In this document: positions 54,857 to 64,000 of the stretch, piece after piece
Layout: each line of letters opens with the position of its first letter
How positions within the stretch are numbered: position 1 is the first letter of the stretch
From: Ctena decussata
Taxonomy: Eukaryota; Mollusca; Bivalvia; Lucinida; Lucinidae
Length of the DNA: 64,000 nucleotides
Reading direction: 5' to 3'
Assembly: GCA_963989385.1 (NCBI GenBank)
Contig: OZ022508.1
Span: 48,709,087-48,773,086 of the forward strand
Position numbers and translations under genes: made by a program
The notes under the pieces: model-generated
Told to the model about the DNA's origin: nothing
Database searches by the model: none
What the model saw: only the letters and a program-made list of their open reading frames with translations

Positions 54857-56660
54857 ACACCAGTCTGTGAACCCATGCAATGTAGATTCTATAGGACACC
54901 TACCTAATGTGTGCGAACAGCAAATGCTCTGTCTGACCAGACCGCGCAGCTATTTACAAATGGATGAGTCACCTTTTTGGAAGTCGGGGTTCATAACATA
55001 AAAGTAACGTCTAAAAACATTATGAAACCGTTCCCTATGACATTCTGTTTTCGGTGCCCATAACACCTATTGCACTGTTAGTAAACCAGCCTTTTACCAA
55101 TAATCAAAGAATATCACAGATGCAAAATTTAAATTTTACCGTAGTGTTCTTTCTTCTTCTCATTTCTTTAAGAACTGTTATATCTCGGCACACACACACA
55201 CACACACACACTGTTGAAAATATTGTCAATTTGAAGTGGGAAAATTGCAACTACATGTACAATGGTCAAAAGGTAGATGAATTTATGAACTCGCCTCTTT
55301 TTTTCAGTTTTACGTGAAAATGAACATGACAGTGAGACCCTCTCTATATTACAAGTGTAATGTCTAGCCGACTACAATGTTTTACTGTTGATGCAACGCC
55401 AGGTCCTATGTGACAAACACTCGCCCGTTTAGTATGTTTTTGCAGTTAACCTGGTGTCAGCCCCTTTTTAAATCATCAATGTTACAAAAATGGTTGTTTA
55501 CTCTGCATGTGCTTTAATGAATCTTCTCTTCCTTATAAGGAGCTTGTGTAATCACAACCCTTTCGTAATAATGAGAAAGGAATTGAAAATTTAAGCATAA
55601 GTCTTCAATATAGATATTTGATAGTCTGATCAATCTTTTATGCTCTCAAATTGACTATTATTTTAACCATAATAGGGTTATAGCCCGCATCGAAGTAGGG
55701 AAAGTTATAAAACTATTTGAAGTCCTCCATATTATTTCACCCTTTTAACCCTTCTTTCTTTTCAAAAATACATTAGAATTTGATTTATGAGTTTGGAACC
55801 TGTGTTTTATCAAATGTCCTGAGGCAGAATCGGGTCAATGTTCCCAGTCCACGGGTAAAGGACATTTTTCTTTTGTGGTTGCGTGGGCAATGAAAATGCC
55901 ATTAAGCAAGAACGCGGTCCGAGGTAACGGTTCACATAATAATTGCGTCTTTCAAGGACTTCTTCCATCGAGATAATCTCTAAAACTAAAATTAAATGTC
56001 TATTTGGAACACGTGACATGAAACGAGCAAGTGCCTACACGAACTTAAACGGTGAATGAGTTTAATGACCATTTGTCATCAGTTTTGTTTCTGTCCAGAG
56101 GAAGGATTTGAAAAAAGAAATCATTAAGTATCAGACCACTTATATTAAAACAACGACCTGAATATGCCTTGGCCAGCTAAAATGTTAAGCATTTTAAGCT
56201 TGGTTTGTAAAGAGACGAGTTGATTAAAAAAAAGAAATAAAATAACTACAAGGAAATCCGTTATAGTGACAGTTTTTCATTAGGTGAGGGCACGACCCAG
56301 CCCTGAATTATACTAAATATAAACCAAATCATCATTTTACTCCATATGTAATGGCTTATAAAACGCGTCTCCAGATTTAATCCATAGTATGGAATTAAAA
56401 CATATAAAAAGCGTAAGGATTTTAATCTGATACACACCATATGTTCTAAATACACAGATACCACCTAATATTTAACTTCTAAAATCAAAATTTAAAGCGG
56501 TCTTGAAGTTAAATTCTTCATCCTTATTCGCTACGTAGGCAATGGACAACAGCCCAGTACAACTACAGTTGTGCCTTGCAGATATTCAGTACGTAAGCTC
56601 CCAGTCGAAAAGTGGACACCCCGGCAACAATTGTAAAATTCTAAAAAAATGGACACCTAA
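54857..56660. other. Anonymous non-coding stretch
   Basis: No supported gene. It contains a short (AC)n run at 55190-55211, which creates part of an open frame at 55054-55317 that has no recognisable domain. Confidence 0.45.
55190..55211 (+). repeat. (AC)n microsatellite
   Basis: Eleven CA/AC dinucleotides in a row. Confidence 0.9.
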
Positions 56661-56757
56661 CCCACTGGGCCCACAATGTTGAATCAACATTCATTCAACC
56701 TTGATTCAACGTCATGACGTTGAATCAAAGTTGATTCAACGTTGTGTGCCTGCTGGG
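56661..56757. mobile_element. 97-bp palindromic MITE (TTGATTCAACGT)
   Basis: Ends CCCACTGGGCCCACAATGTT and, inverted, CCCAGCAGGCACACAACGTT, each followed by GAATCAAC. The centre, 56701-56728, is a perfect 28-bp palindrome around GTCATGAC. It carries several GTTGATTCAAC blocks. A partial relative lies at 38277. Confidence 0.75.
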
Positions 56758-57939
56758 AAATTAATTACCGTTATCGGGAGTCCTACGTTTTCGCACATGC
56801 CATCAGGAAGATCCCGAAGCGGTTTGAGTGAGAGAAAAAAATGGCCAAATAAGTTGGTCAGAAGTTCAGCGTTGTGTGCCAACTTCAGCTTGATCTTATT
56901 GATTAAACTGGATTGATCCAAACAATATGAGTACAGGTTACGTTTAAAGAGAGTTATTGTGCTTTATTCTACGATATTCTCAGTAAATCGAATCACCGTT
57001 AACAGTCAAAATATTGAGACAGCTAAGTCTGAGCAATCCTTTTACCGTATGCTATTTAGAGTCTGCACTGCACTGCATCTTCGGGATGCATACCTGCATT
57101 GTAAAACAAAACTGTTCCATTTAAGGACGTCAGACTCCGCATTCGCGCCTTCTGGGCAGATATCCCCCCTCCTTCTCCCAAATCCCAAATCCCCTCCCCG
57201 AAAACCCCAGGTCTCAGGCAAAATCTAGGAACCCCAATTTATCACTATAGCACGTGTTTTTATTATTACATAACTAGACAACTTGTACCAGGCACTGCAA
57301 GCATTTCTTTGAGCACGTAAACTTTACGTAGCATATGTATTCGAAATACACGTGGATACAGAATGAGAGAGTCATCGGGAAAGCCCATTTAAAGACCGTC
57401 TTTGTTAAGTTAGTAACTAACCTCATTACCACGGCAATAATAAGAAGCGCTCCTTTATTAACAAAGATTTTATTCCAATTGAACATAACTGATCAGCTGA
57501 ACAATGGGCTCAGAGATGAGGCTCATTTTTCACTTTAAGTTTTATTGGGTTGCTTCAAAACCTATACGGCACGTGGCTACATAATTTACAAAGCTATTTA
57601 TAAAACTATAAAAAACATTGTAAACGGGTAATGAGGCAGGTCACGAACCGTGGGTGATGTTTAAATAGAGATGTCGCTTCAACTGATGAACGATTAAATT
57701 TCATTTTCTGAAAGGTGTCTCTGTGAATAGAAGGCCGATAAACTGACAGTAACTGATAACGAAAAAAAAAACAACAAAAAAACACACCAAAAAACAGGGT
57801 CTGTAGGGTCTGTACACTAACTCAGATAGAGACAATATTGCGATTAAGGCCAGATTGAAAATCAATTATCAAAGAGGTAAAGCTGCTCCAAAGAGGTAAA
57901 GCTGCTGATCGAATAGATATAGCTAAACAGAATGAGACG
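56758..57939. other. Anonymous non-coding stretch
   Basis: No gene or repeat recognised. Short frames overlap on both strands near 57274-57538. Confidence 0.45.
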
Positions 57940-58215
57940 GTTAAACTGTTGCAAAAGAAGAGAATTTGCCTGGCCAGTCATAATTTATGTAGCGAACAAC
58001 CTACTGTTCATATGGCCACAAGGACAAGAGCCACCTCTGCCCATATACTGTTGAATTGCCAAAGAAATAACTATGATTTTGATATCAATTCTTTCCAACG
58101 CATACACACATTAGCAGAATCGGACAATGTCATAACAATTATGTGCTTAATGTAACTACAAAAATAAGATAAAAATAAAATAGAATAAGATAAGAATATA
58201 AAATAAAATACACAA
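57940..58215 (+). pseudogene. Possible 3' end of a LINE
   Basis: A frame ending at 58155 reads TRATSAHILLNCQRNNYDF then DINSFQRIHTLAESDNVITI, with an HxLLxC pattern like the zinc-binding C-terminus of some non-LTR reverse transcriptases. It is followed at once by an A-rich tail of ATAAGATAAAAATAAAAT type. The match is weak and the start codon in this frame is not ATG. Confidence 0.3.
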
Positions 58216-58816
58216 AATGCAAAGAGGTTTAAAGATTGTTATTTGGACTATCAATTCCAATTCCATTAAAATATTTTCTTTTTTTATGCGTAGTGATTAA
58301 AAACTTTTGTTTAGCGACACTGACGCAGTTAAAAAACAGAAGCGCACGTCAGTCGCACTAAATTGGTAAAGGTACGTTTATATATTCTGAATCTGTTGCT
58401 GCTGAGAAAACTGCCAGATCTTGTTGAAAATCGCAGATTTTCTTTGTGTTTGACTTCCCGGCCTGAAAATGATTTTGTCAGATGGCCATAAGTGCGCGAC
58501 CTCTGACGTCATTTTTCCTCCGCCAATTTCTCTCTAGTCGTGAGCTCTTATTGAGGTCCCTGCATGGCGGATGGGTAATAAACACTATCCCAAGATGCGA
58601 TATATATTCAGTTTTCTAGTCAATAACAAAGAAGGTTCAGCCTTTTGTGAATCACTAAATGACTTTTGTTTGAGCGTGAAACAAATATCTCTTACTTTGT
58701 TGATGTCGTAACTTGGTGATGTGGCCTTTATTCTATGCATATATACGTATAGCGCTCAGATATCCGTATTTTTCGGCTTGTTCTTCTGCATACTGTAAAG
58801 ATGTGCGCCCATAGTT
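58216..58816. other. Anonymous non-coding stretch
   Basis: Nothing recognised. Confidence 0.5.
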
Positions 58817-61279
58817 CACGGTGGGTAGGCATAACGGGATCTGGTTGTCTCGAAACGACGTTTCTTGATTCTGGTTATCCCCGTCCGGGACTCTGGTTGT
58901 CCGAAATTTTACACACAATGGAAGAGGCGGTCAAACATAGCGAGCTTGAGGCTACATTTCGGTGAGTATCAGGGAATAAATCGTTTTCACGGAACAGTGT
59001 ACTCGATTTTGCACCTGCGTGCCTGCCATTTGCATCGGAACTTCGCTTTATTTACAGAGAACCAGGCTTCCAAGTCGCTTCACTGAAACCGTAAGATCAT
59101 ATGTGGATAATAGAAGATAGATATATTTTGTACCTCGCATTTATGTTTATTTGTTCTTTAGATAAACACATAAAGAAAAAAAATATTGATTTGCAAATGT
59201 GGTATGAGAATCCATTGGCTCCGGTGTCTGGTCGGTTACCCTCGATACATGCGAAATGTGGCACCGGCTCAAAATTTGAGCAGTGCACCGGAATCTGGAT
59301 AACATCAATGTAGATTCGTTATCAAATTAATTAGGCTAACTGCATGTTTTGAGGAGGAACGATTGACATAGTCGCATCTACAAATGAGTTTGAAATCGTC
59401 GTTACAATTGTGTGGTACTTTGACCTCTGTATGGAAACTGCTGTGTCCCTGAAATTGATCCTACAGTATCAAAATATTGTACATTGGACAAATGTAACTG
59501 ACGATATTGCTTGTCACATTATGGCACGTTTCAGAAAAAAACATTATAGACATAACCATGCTAAGAATCACCCGCATGCAAATATTTCAATCTCCATATT
59601 TAGTAGCCTTTTTTGTCCTAATACGTTGCGCAAAAGTTTGACAATCGGTCGACAAATAAGAATTGTACGTCTAAACATACTAATTTTCGGAATCGGGATT
59701 TTTGCATGGGGAAATTGAAACCAAGAGAAGTCACTGTTTTCCAGAAAAACACTTTACATATTCTATTCAAAACGCATAAAACCAATATCAAATGATATTT
59801 ACAGCTTGTATGCGGCCCAAATGTCTGAATAAAGTTGAAATTCCTTGCCAGAATTCAAACTAAAATATTTTGGATTACCTCCCTTGTCCATTGAAACCCT
59901 TATAAGAAATTACTTTTGGATATGAAAATTTTATTTGTTGACCGATTTTCATGTTTTGTGGCATATTTTAGGACAGCAGGACTTCTTAATACTGATAAGA
60001 AAAACTTTGCAAGAGAATGATTCCTAATATGCTGCTATGCATAAAACAAGTTTCTGAAAAATGTCTCACTGGGAGTAGTTGATATGTCAGTTGATACAGT
60101 GCTGATTACCATCATGCAAAACAATAAAGTGGTCAGGAAGCCATTTGCGTCATACTTTTGTTTCATGTTAGACTGAGACAATAAAGAGATTTTTCACAAA
60201 CAAGTTTGAGGCTGAGCTTAATAGTGTCACTTCTGTGTTTAGCTTACAGTGTGGTACGTAGAGCGCGGATTCCATATCACCTTATCAAAATTTCGCTACT
60301 GTATCAAGCTACCTTAATTTCAGATGTAACAGAAAAAGAAGAAAGTCATGTTTTTGACTCCACAAAGGAAAAAAAAAAGCCGGAGGCTAGAGTTCCCAAT
60401 GTCCGTGCCCACTCTGTCGGAAAATACAGAAGTACTTACTCCAAAACTCAATCTCAATCGTCAATAACTTTGTTGTTATTTGTCCTATTTGCATGAAATG
60501 TTCGCCGAACAATTTGTTTCAGTTGTGATAGTTTTCGAAATTTAAAATCACCTGACGACAATTGAGCCAAATGCTATATTTTGCCCGAGTAACGCATTTG
60601 CCTCTTCAGTAATAGACTTGTCTCCAGATATTATTAGGAAAAAAACGTGTGCTGTAACTGGGAATTTCCGAAAAGTGCGCAAATGCAATGGGTTCCTTTT
60701 TGTCCCGTTTGGTCCAGTCAATATACAGTTATCTTAAATCGTTATTCAACATTGAGAATCTTGAGAATGATGCTATCTGTCACTGACTGTATCCGGTGCC
60801 ATGATCGATATAGGCACGACCAACAACCGGTGCCAATTATTTTTTAGTATGTTCTATAATTTCGGTATTAAAATGCGAATGGGTCCATCAGTGAGCTCCC
60901 TATTTCGGTCCTGAGCATACAACTAATTGCTTTTAAAAGGAAGTGTAGAAAAACAAAACTTAAAGTGCTAAATATTGAAGTGCAAAGTGCCGACTACAAC
61001 GATCGTTAATTAGAGGTTCAACGGTGGATCTCTAGGATTAAACGCTAGTGATGGGATTCTGTTGCGATATCAACTAATTCAATAATATTGATTACGTTGG
61101 CATTCCGTGAACACAGGAACAATCAAAGATCGTTCTGTTTCCCAACAGAATAAATAAATCATCGGAGAGACCCTTACCTTTTTTTCCTGTATCGGACGAC
61201 CAGAATCCCGTACGAGGACAACCAGAATCAAGAAACGTCGTTTCGGGACATCCAGATTCCGTTATGCCTACCCACCGTG
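58817..61279. mobile_element. 2.46-kb non-autonomous DNA element with about 92-bp inverted ends
   Basis: Left end CACGGTGGGTAGGCATAACG is inverted at the right end (61260-61279), and the similarity continues for about 92 bp at roughly 85%, including CGAAACGACGTTTCTTGATT in both. Each arm has three spaced TCTGGTTGTCC-type motifs, likely transposase binding sites. Between the arms I find no transposase. Open frames at 59410-59718 and 60206-60496 lack recognisable domains, and the latter starts with TTG. The right end directly abuts an RTE fragment. No certain target duplication was found. Confidence 0.65.
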
Positions 61280-61289
61280 TAGCTGTGCA

Positions 61290-61675
61290 TTATTTGTAGA
61301 CTGACGCACCGCAGATGATTTTCAATGATCCCTCTCCACCTATTCATGTTTTCAGCTACCGTGGTTCTGCTGACAAGTCCATCTCTGTCCGCTCTTTAAT
61401 AATGTCTTTTACCCTCTTCTTCTACTTCTTCGTTTTGTTTCACAGTGCCCTGTAGAATGAGTTTTATTCAGCCAGAAGACCTTGAGACATTGCCAAACCA
61501 AATTAGTTTCAATTTCCTCGCCAAGATCAGGAGTTCGTCATATTCTCCTAAGGCTGACTGGATACTTCTGAAAAAAAAAGTATCCAGGTATTCGTACAAG
61601 ATGTTTGATAACCTTCGATTCAATTTCTTTTCAAAAATGTCTAGCCTTTTCTAAAACTGAGACTGATATGTCATA
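61290..61675 (-). pseudogene. RTE-type LINE C-terminal fragment
   Basis: The minus strand, in shifting frames, has the equivalents of EKRIQAFEMRCYRRLLNI (degraded), WFG(H/N)VSRSSG (TTTGGTTTGGCAATGTCTCA), NSTGHCETKRRSRRRG (basic tail), then RTEMDLSAEPR, and WRGIIENH with CGASVYK or SSAVRQSTN depending on frame. Many stops are present. It is the same element type as at 13510 and 26520, with the 3' end at the left, next to the 2.46-kb element. Confidence 0.6.
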
Positions 61676-62201
61676 GCGTTATGAATTCATCCAGTTTTTT
61701 TACTTCCATGCTTTTGGATAACCGGCACAGTTTCGGGCCTGCTGCAGGTTCTCGCTACATGAGACATTTCCTTCTTGATGCTGTTGACTGTTACCTTTCT
61801 CGGGCCATTGGGCTCGTTGGGCACGCATGTGCTCGCGAGTTCATGTTGTCTGCGGCTTCTATTTCTCGTGAATTGCATCTGTAGATGTGGCACAGAGAGG
61901 GATTACAGTTATACCTGTCGAGGCCTGCCCATCACATATTCGTTTGAAACCATTTGAGCCAATCTCTTTGAAAACCGGGCTAAAAGACATAAGAATAAAA
62001 AATTTACTAATTGCATAACTGAAAAGTATTAGCCATTCCAAACATTTCCTGAAAATTTGAGATGGTTACCATTATTAATTACTGAGATATAGACTTAAGA
62101 AGCACACAGGTAGTGCAGTTTCTTTATATGACGTTATTAACATCATGCAAGTATGTTTTGACGTCAACGTCATTACGTTTTTTTGAACGCGCTTTCTGTG
62201 C
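61676..62201. other. Anonymous stretch upstream of the PLE
   Basis: Overlapping short frames on both strands. I looked for a hammerhead-bearing terminal repeat of the PLE here and did not find one. Confidence 0.4.
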
Positions 62202-64000
62202 TTGTTACACAAAATAACTCGGCCAAAAGGTGTGTTTGCTCATTTTCAATGTGTATTTCATAGCACACACACACACGACAATTTGCATGATTTCACATTC
62301 TTTTATTATCCACCTATTATTTGTTATAAGTATAACAAACCGATTAGAAGTATCATATTTACTTTCAATAAACTTGTGTCTGATCGTGACATCGATGCTA
62401 ATACTCCTGATTCATGAGATTGTAAAGATTCCAAATTTATTTACCCATCAGCAGGTCATGTTGTGACTGGAAATTTGAAGATCATCCCGGATTCTAGAAT
62501 TCGTAACATTGTTTCTAAGGGTCCTAAGTATAGATTCCCTTCCCATATCGATTTCAACAGATGTAGGGAAGAAATTGCATCTGCATTAAATGATTTTGGT
62601 AATCGTTGGTGTAAACGAGAGGGTGTTGAAAGTAACGCTTTAAAGAAATGGAAACTAAGTATCTTTAATATTGTGGATAAACGTATAAAGTTTTATTCAC
62701 ACAATACTAATCTTTTACCTCCTAAGCCTAAATCTTCCTTTAGATATTTGAAGCAGGGTATCCAGGATTTTCATAGGAAGTATGTTTTGGTTCCTATTGT
62801 TGTTGTTTGTCGGATGCACTATATTAACACTTTGAAGCAGGAACTTAACGGCACCACGGCTTACGAAGAGACTTTTACAGATGAGAAGACTGTCGTTAAT
62901 AGCCACTCAAATAATTTGCCTTTAAAGTTTGCTGTTAACGTTAAGGAACGCCAAGACAAACTTCCTACAATGTATTGGTTACCTAAGCTTCATAAAAAAC
63001 CGTATAAAGCTAGATTCATTGCCAACTCTAGCTCTTGTACTACTACAGAATTATCTAAATTATTAACTTCTTGCCTCACTGCTGTGAAATCTCGTGTCAT
63101 TTGGTACTATGAGACAGTGTATGAGAGGTCAGGGAAAAATATGTTTTGGTCTATAAAAAATTCTGGTGAGGTACTTAGTAAACTGAAGTCAAGAGGGTTC
63201 CGTGCGACTAGTTTGTCCACTTATGATTTTTCTACTCTTTATACCACATTACCCCATAATCTAATAAAGGAAAAACTTGTTGATTTGATTGAGAGGGCCT
63301 TCAAAAAGTTCTCCAAAAATGAAGATACCCTTTATATTGCCTGTAACGATAAGAAAGCGTTTTTCACTTCTACTGACCGTAAAATATATAGAGGATATAG
63401 TCTTTGGTCATGTCAGAATGTATGTGACGCCTTATCATATCTCTTAGATAATATTTACATCAGATTTGGTAATAAGTTATACAGACAAATTGTTGGTATT
63501 CCGATGGGTACAAATTGTGCTCCTCTTGTGGCCGATTTGTTTTTATTTTGTTATGAAAGAGATTTCATGACTTCTCTTTCTGCTGATAATCAAGCTGATA
63601 ACATTGAGGCATTTAACTCAACCTCTAGATATTTAGACGATCTTCTGAATATTGATAATCCTTATTTTGAAAGCATGGTTAACCAAATTTACCCACCTGA
63701 ACTTAAATTGAATAAAGCTAATACTTCAGATACCGAGGCCCCCTTTTTGGATTTACATCTATCTATTTCTAACGGTTTTGTATCTTCTAAAATTTATGAT
63801 AAACGTGATGACTTTGACTTTGATATAGTTAATTTTCCATTTTTGGATGGTGACGTTCCACGTCGTCCCTCTTATGGAGTGTATATTTCTCAACTTATAA
63901 GATTTGCTAGAGTGTGTAGTCATGTAGATGACTTTAATGCTCGTAATAAATGTTTAACTGCTAAACTTCTTCAACAGGGCTATCGGTATCATAAGCTTAG
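62202..64000 (+). pseudogene. Penelope-like reverse transcriptase, in-frame stop, runs off the right edge
   Basis: One frame is open from 62202 to a TGA at 62415-62417 and then, in the same frame, from 62418 to the window end (over 527 codons). Before the stop: ICYKYNKPIRSIIFTFNKLV. After it: KDSKFIYPSAGHVV, LPTMYWLPKLHKKPYKARFI, motif A TYDFSTLYTTLP (about 63220), GIPMGTNCAPLVADLFLF (63494-63545), the catalytic YLDD (63630-63641), LKLNKAN and EAPFLDLHLS. These fit Penelope-like reverse transcriptases. A GIY-YIG endonuclease is expected downstream, outside the window. The segment KYVLVPIVVVCRMHY lacks the DKG-type motif that normally sits between P and VVV, suggesting a small in-frame deletion. 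Stop plus deletion argue for a dead copy. The first codon of the frame is TTG, so the true start is unknown. Confidence 0.8.

Noticed and set aside
60206..60496. 96-codon frame that looks like a small secreted protein (hydrophobic start and end)
   Set aside because: The first codon is TTG, not ATG, and the frame lies inside a repeat-like element with no promoter or splice evidence. The signal-peptide look is probably AT-rich chance.

Overview
The window looks like non-coding, transposon-rich DNA from an animal, most likely a bivalve mollusc. It is AT-rich, and I found no bacterial-style operons and no host exon that I could support. Recognisable content is almost entirely mobile or repeated DNA: an LTR retrotransposon with a SCAN-like Gag, Penelope-like elements (PLEs), RTE-type LINE fragments, several tRNA-derived SINE families, foldback MITEs, a Tc1-derived satellite and a hammerhead-ribozyme retrozyme. 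The bivalve assignment is inference: PLEs, small type I hammerhead retrozymes, and SINE and pearl/Helentron-like repeats of this kind are well known from bivalves. No organism-specific gene was seen.

Layout. 1-5.7 kb: the 5' part of an LTR retrotransposon on the minus strand, with an intact Gag/protease frame running off the left edge, then a leader, a primer binding site, and a long LTR-like region rich in perfect TGACGTCA sites. 5.7-14.3 kb: anonymous DNA with tandem duplications, a 227-bp foldback MITE, a perfect 78-bp palindrome, a 0.9-kb foldback element flanked by TTAA, and an RTE LINE fragment. 15.0-15.66 kb: two identical 276-bp blocks spaced 382 bp apart, each carrying a complete type I hammerhead ribozyme core; this is the best candidate for a special system. 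16.8-18.75 kb: an array of about 165-bp repeats that ends in a terminal hairpin, like a pearl/Helentron element. 19-31 kb: SINEs, a PLE GIY-YIG endonuclease fragment with a ribozyme-like tail, PIF/Harbinger-type MITEs and a second RTE fragment. 31-40 kb: mostly anonymous, with SINEs near 36-37 kb.

40.2-49.04 kb: a broken Tc1/mariner transposase whose 3' two thirds has been amplified into nine head-to-tail copies of about 905 bp. Shared variants show a two-copy (about 1.8 kb) higher-order pattern in part of the array. The 5' flank holds a 397-bp MITE with an 11-bp target duplication. 49-62 kb: mostly anonymous DNA with foldback MITEs, a headless SINE with perfect target duplications, a 2.46-kb element with about 92-bp inverted termini, and a third RTE fragment. 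62.2-64 kb: a PLE reverse transcriptase frame that leaves the right edge.

How the parts relate. The retrozyme encodes no protein. Its RNA would need self-cleavage, circularisation and a reverse transcriptase supplied in trans; PLE enzymes are the proposed helpers in animals, and two PLE remnants lie in this same window. SINEs would depend on LINE enzymes, and the MITEs on DNA transposases. None of those helper genes appears intact here: the Gag/protease frame is open but partial, and the PLE frame has an in-frame stop and seems to lack a conserved motif.
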